Shown: positions 56,830 to 64,000 of the stretch, in pieces | Layout of the letters: each line of letters begins with the position of its first letter | Position numbering within the stretch: the stretch's first letter is position 1 | DNA from: Palsa-147 sp963771905 | GTDB taxonomy: Bacteria; Acidobacteriota; Terriglobia; Acidiferrales; UBA7541 | Reading direction: 5' to 3' | Length of the DNA: 64,000 bases | Assembly: GCA_963771905.1 (NCBI GenBank) | Contig: CAVYVI010000007.1 | Location: forward strand, 62,001-126,000 | Made by a program: the position numbers and the translations under genes | The notes under the pieces: model-generated | What the model was told of the DNA's origin: nothing | Seen by the model: the letters and a program-made list of their open reading frames with translations, nothing else | Databases searched by the model: none

Positions 56830-57930
56830 TTACTGGCCGAGCGCGGTTCCTAGCGCGAAGACTGGACGCGAAGAATGACTCGGAGCATGGCGCAACGGCC
56901 ACGGCGCTTCGGCGTAGCCGATCGAATATTGTCCGGCGGAATTCGTCGCGCTAAACCACATGCGCACGACGCCGTCTTCGAGCACGACCGTCGGCGCGAC
57001 ATCGCCGGCCTCGTCGAAGCCGCCCGCGGTTGGCGCGGCAATCGGATCGGGATTAATGTCCCAGGCGCTCGTGAGCGAAGCCGCGCGCGCGACGCCAATC
57101 ACGTGCTGCGGGCCTTGCACGCCCGTGAAAAAGAGATACAGGTCACCGTCAGGCCCGAGAAGAATGGCGGGCTCGGCGACGCCATCACGCATCCACGCAG
57201 GCGTCGGAGCAGCCGAAAGCAGCGGCTGATCGAGTTTCGTCCAGTGAATTCCGTCCGGCGATGTCGCCGCAAGAATGCGCACGCCCGGCGCGCCGGGGCA
57301 ATGCTTATAGCAATGCCCCGCATAAACCATCAAGTAGCCGGATTCATATGGAATGATGTCGGGGCTGTAAATTGCATCGGCGTCGAAGCTGCCTTCCGTC
57401 GGCGTGAGAATCGGTTCGGATTGCAGACGCGTGAAGGTGACGCCGTCGCGCGAGGTCGCAACACCGAGCGAAGCGGGCAAACCCTTGGCGGGTTCACCCG
57501 AAGTCATGCCGTCGCGATAACCGGAATAATAAAGGTAGTAGCCGTTCAGCGTCTTCATCAGGAACGGCGTCTCGAGATTTTCGTCCCACTGTCCATCGCG
57601 GCCACCGAGAATTTCGCCGCGGAAACCGTCGCCGGTCGCGTTCGGAACCGGCGCCCAGGAGAGCGAGTCGGTCGAAGTGGCGAGCGAGAGGGTCGCGTGT
57701 GGGTTCGGATCAGTGAGATCCACGCTCGTGTAGACCAGCCGGAATACCGATTCATCCGGAATAACCGTTGGATCGGAGATGATTCGCGACGGACCCGTGT
57801 ACACAGCGGCGGAGCTCTTGCTCCACTGTTCCCAGCCGGTCGAGGCGTTGAACGGATTGGCAAGCTTCTCGACGGTCTTGCAGCCGGAGAGCAGCGTTGC
57901 GGCGCACACGATAAAAACCCATTTTTTCAT
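56830..57930 (-). CDS. Five-bladed beta-propeller lipoprotein, GH43-like
   Basis: 366 residues from the ATG at 57930. Lipobox LLSGC near residue 16 makes it a lipoprotein. Repeats of the type DPTVIPDESVFRLVYTS, SPDIIPYESGYLMVYAG and EPAILLGPDGDLYLFFTG form the blades of a GH43/GH130-like propeller. Such folds hydrolyse or phosphorolyse glycans, but I see no complete catalytic triad by eye, so it may only bind sugars. Confidence 0.75.
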   Translation of the reverse strand: MKKWVFIVCAATLLSGCKTVEKLANPFNASTGWEQWSKSSAAVYTGPSRIISDPTVIPDESVFRLVYTSVDLTDPNPHATLSLATSTDSLSWAPVPNATGDGFRGEILGGRDGQWDENLETPFLMKTLNGYYLYYSGYRDGMTSGEPAKGLPASLGVATSRDGVTFTRLQSEPILTPTEGSFDADAIYSPDIIPYESGYLMVYAGHCYKHCPGAPGVRILAATSPDGIHWTKLDQPLLSAAPTPAWMRDGVAEPAILLGPDGDLYLFFTGVQGPQHVIGVARAASLTSAWDINPDPIAAPTAGGFDEAGDVAPTVVLEDGVVRMWFSATNSAGQYSIGYAEAPWPLRHAPSHSSRPVFALGTALGQ

Positions 57931-58146
57931 TCGGATCTCAGGTACAACCCCGTGGAAATCAGCGACTGGGCCGCAACGGCGCTGGTGCACCCATGGTGCG
58001 CGATGCCGTGCGCATGGGCAAGCGAATATTCCGTGAAATTTCCTCGAATTTCGCCAGCTGGGATTAGCGCAGAGTTAGCCGCGGCGCATTGTGGTGTCGC
58101 CAAGCGCGATGCGCGCCGGCCACAAAACGTTCCTGGCATGAAACTT

Positions 58147-58233
58147 TGGTGCGGAAGGAGGGAGTTGAACCCCCACGGCCTTTCGGCCACAAGATCCTAA
58201 GTCTTGCGCGTCTGCCAGTTCCGCCACTTCCGC
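58147..58233 (-). tRNA. tRNA-Leu (UAG anticodon)
   Basis: The complement forms a cloverleaf. Acceptor GCGGAAG pairs with CTTCCGC, anticodon stem CAAGA/TCTTG encloses the loop CTTAGGA (anticodon TAG), a long variable arm is present as in Leu tRNAs (GTGGCCGAAAGGCCGTG), and the T arm has GGTTCAACTCC. The CCA end is encoded (58147-58149). It reads CUA and probably other CUN codons. Confidence 0.96.
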
Positions 58234-58559
58234 AGCGTCTATGCGGATAGTATAAGGGCAAGGACACGGCGAAATCGACCACTACGTAAGCTGGCGTCCC
58301 ATCATTTCCGGAAGGGCCAGGGCGAGGAGGGCGTCAACGAAGAAGGCTAAAGCCCAGAGAAAGCAAGCGGAACACGGACCGAATCGCGTTGGCCGCAACG
58401 CGTTAGTAGGCGAGAACACGCGCGTTTCCAGTCGAGTTCGACAAAATTCGCAGCATTCTACTGAATTCCCAGATCGGTTCCAATTGAGCTTGCTGGCTTA
58501 GGCTGCTTTTGCTAGGCTACGCGGCCAATGCAAGGTTCCCATGTCCTCGGAGGGTTTTC
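58234..58559. other. Intergenic, no gene seen
   Basis: The region between the divergent tRNA-Leu gene and the zinc-ribbon gene (326 bp). It should hold promoters for both, but I saw no clear -35/-10 pair. No repeat, stem-loop or short coding signal was convincing. Confidence 0.4.
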
Positions 58560-59048
58560 ATGGCGTTTTGTGCCAAGTGCGGTTCGCAAGTAACAGATGG
58601 CGCAGGGTTTTGTCCGAAGTGCGGTGCGTCGGTGGCGGCAGGCTCGGCGCCCGGCGCGATTTCAGCTACGACTCCAGCGGGAGGTGCGACAGTGAGTGCA
58701 GCGACAGGCGAATCAGGACTTCAAGAAAATGTGGCCGGCCTTTTGTGCTATGCGGTGGGCTGGGTTACCGGTTTGATTTTTCTGCTGATCGACAAGCGGC
58801 CGTTTGTAAAGTTCCACGCGGCGCAATCGATTGTCGTCTTCGGAGCGCTGACTGTGCTGCGCATGGGCCTGGCTTTTATGGGCGGAATGAGCGGCATCTT
58901 CACCTTCGGACTGTTCGGGCTGCTTTTTTGGTGCATCAGCGTGATCACGTTCGTGCTCTGGATCCTATTGATGGTGAAGGCGTACCAGCATGAACTGTTT
59001 CGGCTCCCGGTTGCGGCGAACATCGCCGACGGGATCGCTGGGAAGTAG
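58560..59048 (+). CDS. Zinc-ribbon plus DUF4870-like membrane protein
   Basis: 162 residues from the ATG at 58560 with GGAGG upstream. A zinc ribbon (CAKCGSQVTDGAGFCPKCG, residues 4-22) is joined by an Ala/Gly/Ser-rich linker to a DUF4870-like helix pair (NVAGLLCYAVGWVTGLIFLLID, HAAQSIVVFGALTVLR, LLFWCISVITFVLWILLMV). The role of DUF4870 proteins is unknown. The ribbon faces the cytoplasm by topology. Confidence 0.88.
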   Translation: MAFCAKCGSQVTDGAGFCPKCGASVAAGSAPGAISATTPAGGATVSAATGESGLQENVAGLLCYAVGWVTGLIFLLIDKRPFVKFHAAQSIVVFGALTVLRMGLAFMGGMSGIFTFGLFGLLFWCISVITFVLWILLMVKAYQHELFRLPVAANIADGIAGK

Positions 59049-59256
59049 ACCGCCGTTTTGAAACGCGCTCGTCCGCGCGCTGCGGCATTCCTGCGCGCGG
59101 CTGGGTGAAATCTTCAGCACGTCAGCGACGTCCCGCGTCCGCTGATTTCGCATTCCGGACGTTGCCACTTGACAATCGGCGGCTGTACAGCCATCCTTTC
59201 TGGTTTTCTGTGCGTGCGGATGGCGTGCTGTGCGAGCGCCGTCGCCGGGAGTAAGT

Positions 59257-60213
59257 GTGAACGTCCGGATATTTTTCCACGACAAATGTTTCGACGGCGC
59301 TTCGTCAGCGGCGATTTTCTCGCGCTTCTATCGCGAGCGAATCAATCCGCAAGCGGAGTTTCGATACACCGGCATGACGCACAAAGCCTCGAAGCCGTTC
59401 GAGGAGGACGTCTTCGACGGCGATGAAAACGCCATCGTCGATTTCAAATATTCGAGTTCGCCGCGGCTGACCTGGTGGTTTGATCATCATCAGAGCGCGT
59501 TTCTCACGCCCGCCGATGCCGCCCACTTCCGCGCCGATCGCTCAGGTAAAAAGTTTTACGATCCGACGTACAAATCCTGCACAAAATTTCTGGCGACGAT
59601 TGCCTCGGAAAAATTCGGATTTGATGCCAAGCCGCTGGCTGAGTTGATTCACTGGGGCGACGTCATCGACGGCGCGCAATTTGCCTCGCCGGATGTCGCG
59701 GTCGGCCTCGCCGAGCCGGCCATGCAACTCGCTCTTGTAATCGAAGCGGCGCCCGAACCCGATCTGGTGCCGAAGCTGATTCCCTATCTCGCCACGATTT
59801 CGCTGGCCGAAATGGTGAAGCTGCCCATCGTGGAGAAACATCTGGGGCCGCTTCTCGAAAGGCACCGGCGCTCGATGGATATCATGCGCGAGCGCGCGCA
59901 GGCCTCCGATGGCGTGATTTATTTCGATGTCAGCGATCTCGATCTCGAGGGATACAACAAATTCATTCCGTACTATCTTCATCCGGAGAGCCTCTATTCC
60001 GTCGGCGTGAGCGCGTCGCCGCTGCGCGCGAAAGTTTCCGTGGGCACGAATCCGTGGAAGGAAGTGGATGCGGAAGTCAATTTAGCGTCACTCGCCGAGA
60101 AGTATGGCGGCGGAGGCCACGCGCGCGTTGCCGCCATCAGCCTGGACCCGGGAGATTTGCCGCGGGCGCGGCAGATCGCGCAGGAAATTGTCCGCACGCT
60201 GCGGCGCGATTGA
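59257..60213 (+). CDS. DHH-family phosphoesterase
   Basis: 318 residues from a GTG at 59257 with GGGAG upstream. The N-terminus FFHDKCFDGASSAAIFSRFY and the DHH motif WWFDHHQSAF fit the DHH superfamily (RecJ/NrnA-like). The C-terminal GGGGHARVAA is the DHHA1 RNA/DNA-binding motif. It probably degrades short oligonucleotides or cyclic-dinucleotide products. Whether it is NrnA-like or another branch cannot be told here. Confidence 0.85.
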   Translation: MNVRIFFHDKCFDGASSAAIFSRFYRERINPQAEFRYTGMTHKASKPFEEDVFDGDENAIVDFKYSSSPRLTWWFDHHQSAFLTPADAAHFRADRSGKKFYDPTYKSCTKFLATIASEKFGFDAKPLAELIHWGDVIDGAQFASPDVAVGLAEPAMQLALVIEAAPEPDLVPKLIPYLATISLAEMVKLPIVEKHLGPLLERHRRSMDIMRERAQASDGVIYFDVSDLDLEGYNKFIPYYLHPESLYSVGVSASPLRAKVSVGTNPWKEVDAEVNLASLAEKYGGGGHARVAAISLDPGDLPRARQIAQEIVRTLRRD

Positions 60214-60370
60214 CGCGCTGAGTCTGCAGAAGATCATCCCCCACAATTGAAGCGCCGAGTGCAACGCCGGCGCCGATCTTGTCCTCAGCTAATTCTTGCG
60301 GTTTACCCGTAGCGCATCGCCCGGTTTCACGTCGTTGACCGTTGTGTAACTGCTGTCTAGCATCGAAGCG

Positions 60371-62614
60371 ATGTCGAATGCGACAGCGACAATGGAAGCG
60401 CCGGCGGAGATGACCTCCGGTGCGTCGCCCGGTGGAAAACCGCAGGCGAGCGCTTCGCCCTGGATTTACGGGCCGAAACTCGACCTGCTGGTAGGCTGTG
60501 GAGGATGGTCGGCGCCGCTGCTGCTCGCGGCATGGATTGCCGCGTCTCACGCGCGCCAATGGGCGATCGCGTTCTATGCGCTCGCGCTGATCTTCAACTA
60601 TCCGCACTTCATGGCCACGGTGTATCGCGCCTATCACACGCGTGAGGAATTCCAAAAATATCGCATCTTCACGCTGCACCTGACGGCTCTCCTGGCGCTC
60701 ACCGCCATCTTCGCGCACGCCAATTTCCGGCTCGTGCCCTGGATCTTCACGCTCTATATCGACTGGAGCCCGTGGCACTACACGGGCCAAAATTTTGGTT
60801 TGCTGATGATGTTTGTCCGCCGGGGCGGCACAACAGTGAAAGACGGCGAGCGCCGGATGCTCAAGGCCGCCTTCATCGCGTCCTACGTGATGCTGCTGGC
60901 AAGTTTTCACACCGGAGTGTCGAATGATCCGCTGATTCTGTCGCTCAATCTGCCTCTGCGGCTTTCGATTCCGCTCCGCGTGGGCTCGGGCGTCCTCTTC
61001 GTGTTTCTCGCCGGTTGGGTCTTTGCGCGCTGGATCGGACGCAGCGGCTGGAAGTCGATGACCGCACCGTTGACGCTGCTGCTCACGCAGTCGCTATGGT
61101 TCGTTCTGCCTACGGCCCTCGAATTCGGATATCGCCTGGCCGTGCCGCAAACGCGCTACAGCAGCGGCATCCTGGCGCTTCTGCACTCGACGCAATATTT
61201 GTGGATCACCAGCTACTACGCACGGCGCGAAGCGCGCGCGGCGGGCAACTCGGCGTGGCGCATGCCGATGTACTTCGCGACGCTGATCGCAGGCGGCATT
61301 GGACTCTTTATCGCCGGGCCGTGGCTCGTGAGTTACGCGTTTCACTACGACTTCGCGGTGAGCTTCCTGATTTTTACGGCGCTCGTGAATATCCATCACT
61401 TCATGCTCGACGGCGCGATATGGAAACTGCGCGACACGCGCGTCTCGTCGTTGCTCGTCGATCGCGGCGAGAAGCGCCCGGCGGCGACGGCCCGCAAATC
61501 GGCGAAATGGCTGGGCGGCCAGGGCGCGGGCGCGCATGCATTTCGCGTCGGGATGGCGGCTCTTCTGTTTTTGCTGGGTGGCGTCGATCTGGCGCGCTAT
61601 TACATCGCAACGGATGAAGGCAATTTGACGCATCTCGTCGACGCGGCGAATCTCAATCCCTACGACAGCTCACTCGAGATGCGCATCGCGCGTGTCTCCG
61701 CGCAAGCGGGGCATAGCGACGAAGCGCTCGCTGCGGCGGCGCGCGCTGAAGAAGTGAATCCTTCCAATCCCATCCCGCAGGAATGGCGCGCGCGCATGCT
61801 GATCGAAGCAGGCCGCTACGACGAAGCCTACGCGCACTATCAACAAATGCTCACGCGCTTTCCGCGGAACACCGACGCGCTGGTGAACTCCGGATTGCTC
61901 GCGATACGCCTGGGCCATTCCGATGAAGCAGTGGAGGATTGGGAGAAAGCCATCGACATCGATCCATCGCAGAAAAATGCGCAATTGTATCTGGCCGAAA
62001 CGCTCGCACGCGGCGGGCAGCCCGCCCCCGCGATCCATCACTTCGAAGCGTACCTGCAGCTGACGGCAAATTCGCCGGCGATTGCGCCGGCTACGAACAG
62101 TCGAGCGCCGAATCCGCGCGCGGCCGTCGAAGTCGAACTAGGCGATGCATACGCGCAGACGCGCCAGTCCGATCAGGCAACCGTCGCCTATCGCCAGGCC
62201 GCGGCGCTAGCCGCCAATTCAGGCGACACCAAGGTTCAGAGCCTTGCGCTCGCGCATCTCGCCGATGCGCTCGACTCGGCGGGACACGCGGGCGAGGCGG
62301 CTCACGCGTACCAGCAGGGGCTCGCGCTCGATGCGCGCTCGGGCGATGCGCTCGCCGCCGCGGCCGACTGGTTCAACTATGGCCAGTTCCTGTCGCGTAG
62401 AAATCTGCCGGCGCGCCTCGCGTATGCCTGCTTCCTGCACGCGGAAGAATTGCTCGGCGCAACGCAAGGCACGGAGCTCGACACGGTGACAAAGACTCGC
62501 CGCGCTGCGGAGGCGCGCCTCGGCGGCGAAGCGGCCGTCGTAAAGAAAAATCTCGACGCCACTCTCGCGCAGGCGGCATCCCTCCCCGAATCCGCTTTCA
62601 CCTCGGCACATTAA
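60371..62614 (+). CDS. Multi-pass membrane protein with TPR C-terminus
   Basis: 747 residues. Roughly the first 430 residues hold about ten membrane helices (IYGPKLDLLVGCGGWSAPLLLA start, WSPWHYTGQNFGLLMMF and LVNIHHFMLDGAIWKLR motifs). From about 435 onward come four to six TPR repeats (ANLNPYDSSLEMRIARVSAQAGHSDEALAAAARAEEVNPSNP, RLGHSDEAVEDWEKAIDIDP, and more). The soluble part probably binds partner proteins. The membrane half has HxxH-like motifs, but no enzyme family is recognised. Confidence 0.75.
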   Translation: MSNATATMEAPAEMTSGASPGGKPQASASPWIYGPKLDLLVGCGGWSAPLLLAAWIAASHARQWAIAFYALALIFNYPHFMATVYRAYHTREEFQKYRIFTLHLTALLALTAIFAHANFRLVPWIFTLYIDWSPWHYTGQNFGLLMMFVRRGGTTVKDGERRMLKAAFIASYVMLLASFHTGVSNDPLILSLNLPLRLSIPLRVGSGVLFVFLAGWVFARWIGRSGWKSMTAPLTLLLTQSLWFVLPTALEFGYRLAVPQTRYSSGILALLHSTQYLWITSYYARREARAAGNSAWRMPMYFATLIAGGIGLFIAGPWLVSYAFHYDFAVSFLIFTALVNIHHFMLDGAIWKLRDTRVSSLLVDRGEKRPAATARKSAKWLGGQGAGAHAFRVGMAALLFLLGGVDLARYYIATDEGNLTHLVDAANLNPYDSSLEMRIARVSAQAGHSDEALAAAARAEEVNPSNPIPQEWRARMLIEAGRYDEAYAHYQQMLTRFPRNTDALVNSGLLAIRLGHSDEAVEDWEKAIDIDPSQKNAQLYLAETLARGGQPAPAIHHFEAYLQLTANSPAIAPATNSRAPNPRAAVEVELGDAYAQTRQSDQATVAYRQAAALAANSGDTKVQSLALAHLADALDSAGHAGEAAHAYQQGLALDARSGDALAAAADWFNYGQFLSRRNLPARLAYACFLHAEELLGATQGTELDTVTKTRRAAEARLGGEAAVVKKNLDATLAQAASLPESAFTSAH

Positions 62615-62651
62615 GATCCCTCGATGGGCGGTCGATGGGCGGTCGATGGGT
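62615..62651. repeat. Short tandem repeat after the TPR gene
   Basis: CGATGGGCGGT occurs twice in tandem and then a third partial copy (CGATGGGTGAG), just after the stop codon. The rest of the 293-bp gap before cheA shows no gene. Confidence 0.6.
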
Positions 62652-62907
62652 GAGCGCAGGGCGCGGCCTTCCATGAAAATTCTCTAATCCCGAAGCGAAC
62701 AAAAATCCATTCCAGTGGTACGGCGCGTGCGCGCGGAAGCCTGCATGCTCGCGGGCGCCCACATACTCGCGGTTCATCGAGAGACGCCGACGCTCCGGCG
62801 ATCCGATCGCGGTTCAACGCAAATAAAGTTTCGCATCTCTGTGCCGATATGCGAATCAGGGTCTTCCGACGACAGGGCTAGCCGCGCGCAAGAGGGTGGT
62901 GTCTCCG

Positions 62908-64000
62908 GTGAACGACGCCGATATTCTTAAGGAATTTGTCATCGAAAGCTACGAGAACCTGGATCGGCTCGACCGCGAGCTCGTCATTCTCGAAAACGAT
63001 CCTACCGACCGGGAGACGCTGGCCAGCATCTTCCGGACGATTCACACGATCAAGGGCTCGTCGGGATTTCTGGCGTTGGGCAAGCTCGAAGCGGTGACGC
63101 ACGTTGGCGAGAATTTGCTGAGCCGGATGCGCGACGGCAAACTCACGCTGAATCCCGAAATTACCACAGCACTGTTGGCGCTGGTCGATGCGGTGCGGGA
63201 GATCTTGGCGAGCATCGATTCCACCGGCCAGGAAGGGGAGCGCGACGACCGCGAGTTGATCGGAACACTGGCGCGGCTGCTTGAGGACCCCCGGGCGGAA
63301 AACCCGCCACCCACCGCTATTACGCCACAGCCCGACCCGCCGAAACTGGACGACGAACCGGCCGCGCCGATGCCGGCTCTCGGCAAGATTCTCATCGAGA
63401 GAGGAATCGCGAAGCCCAGCGACATCGCCGACGCGATCGAGAGGCAGGAGCAAGGCGACCCGCGCCGCCTGGGCGAAATATTGGTCGAGCAGCAAGTCGC
63501 CAAGCCGCACGAAGTGCTTGAAGCGCTGCAGGCGCAGCAAGCCGCAAAATCACAGAGAGCCGCCGAGAGCACCATCCGCGTCGATGTTTCGCTGCTCGAT
63601 GGATTGATGAATCTCGTCGGAGAGCTCGTCCTAGCGCGCAACCAGATTCTGCAATACACGCACACGCTTGAAGAAAATGGGCTGCTCGGGACGACGCAGC
63701 GGCTCGATCAAATCACGAGCGAACTTCAGGAAGGAGTGATGAAGACGCGCTTGCAGCCGATCGGCAACATCTGGAGCAAATTTCCGCGCACCGTGCGGGA
63801 TGTGGCGCTCGGCGGCGGGAAGCAGGTGCGCATCGAAATGGAAGGCAAGGAGACCGAACTCGACAAGACGATCATCGAGGCGATCAAGGATCCGCTGACG
63901 CATCTTTTGCGGAATGCGGTCGATCACGGCATCGAACGGCCCGAGATTCGCGCGGCAGCCGGAAAAAGTCCCGAGGGCAAACTGCTCCTGCGCGCGTTTC
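62908..64000 (+). CDS. cheA: CheA-type histidine kinase, 3' end beyond window
   Basis: At least 364 residues from a GTG at 62908 (other in-frame GTGs just upstream). An N-terminal HPt domain carries the phosphate-accepting His46 in TIHTIKGSSGFLALGKLE. Residues about 159-211 form an extra helical segment (ILIERGIAKPSDIADAIERQ, LGEILVEQQVAKPHEVLEALQAQQ) like a type II/IV secretion ATPase N-domain. A dimerisation region follows (LDGLMNLVGELVLARNQIL), then the start of the ATPase (LTHLLRNAVDHGIERPE, N-box). It starts a chemotaxis or type IV pilus signal pathway; its receptors are not in the window. Confidence 0.92.
   Translation, partial: MNDADILKEFVIESYENLDRLDRELVILENDPTDRETLASIFRTIHTIKGSSGFLALGKLEAVTHVGENLLSRMRDGKLTLNPEITTALLALVDAVREILASIDSTGQEGERDDRELIGTLARLLEDPRAENPPPTAITPQPDPPKLDDEPAAPMPALGKILIERGIAKPSDIADAIERQEQGDPRRLGEILVEQQVAKPHEVLEALQAQQAAKSQRAAESTIRVDVSLLDGLMNLVGELVLARNQILQYTHTLEENGLLGTTQRLDQITSELQEGVMKTRLQPIGNIWSKFPRTVRDVALGGGKQVRIEMEGKETELDKTIIEAIKDPLTHLLRNAVDHGIERPEIRAAAGKSPEGKLLLRAF

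Noticed and set aside
60289..60363. 24-codon minus-strand frame (MLDSSYTTVNDVKPGDALRV...)
   Set aside because: Plausible-looking peptide divergent from the membrane-TPR gene, but too short to support without conservation.

Overview
The window looks like a piece of an Acidobacteriota chromosome, high in GC and probably from a soil or environmental genome. The grounds are marker families common in that phylum: a VWFA-related secreted protein, an orphan MacB/FtsX-type permease of the acidobacterial kind, a serine/threonine kinase fused to a TolB-like propeller, imidazolonepropionase-like amidohydrolases with signal peptides, a STAS/RsbW-type anti-sigma pair and an EAL-HDOD protein. I could not run a search, so the phylum is an inference from family content.

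Layout. 1-2289: 5' part of a secreted protein with four tandem IPT/TIG domains. 2290-10311: accessory region with a signalling ATPase, small unknown proteins, a DUF4097 protein, an FAD oxidoreductase, an ICMT-like methyltransferase, a HigBA-like toxin-antitoxin pair beside a decayed antitoxin, and two repeat-rich gaps. 10310-16548: DoxX; a DedA-rhodanese fusion with an in-frame TGA exactly at the catalytic cysteine; a truncated DUF2339 gene; a VWFA protein; an ABC transporter pair; an IS remnant. 16705-32736: kinase-propeller, MFS transporter, SDR, glyoxalase-like protein, two amidohydrolases, a LolA/TlpA-type fusion, STAS protein, SnoaL/NTF2-like protein with a premature stop, S9 peptidase, and a GT39-type membrane protein. 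32826-44286: housekeeping genes secA, mrp, gamma-carbonic anhydrase, hisS, aspS, mutL and cmk. 44424-55505: ADOP permease, frameshifted EAL-HDOD gene, rho, and the proteostasis run tig-clpP-clpX-lon. 55733-64000: DUF5996, a beta-propeller lipoprotein, tRNA-Leu(UAG), a zinc-ribbon/DUF4870 protein, a DHH phosphoesterase, a membrane-TPR protein and the start of a CheA-type kinase.

How the genes work together. The tig, clpP, clpX and lon genes form one co-oriented protein-quality-control block, with rho downstream. gamma-CA and hisS overlap by 4 bases and lead into aspS, a small membrane protein, mutL and cmk. mrp appears to be translationally coupled to a 65-residue Cys-rich protein.

Most notable observations: (1) the DedA-rhodanese gene carries UGA at the active-site Cys codon, open frame on both sides and a SECIS-like hairpin 22 nt downstream, so it is a strong selenoprotein candidate. 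(2) hisS carries about 300 bp of in-frame extra sequence just before its LRPE motif; the opposite strand of that piece reads like the end of another gene. (3) There are several genes in decay: a homopolymer frameshift, a TGG-to-TGA stop, a truncated DUF2339, a higA relic and an IS1-type relic. (4) There are REP-like palindrome arrays. No CRISPR array, prophage or intact insertion sequence was seen.
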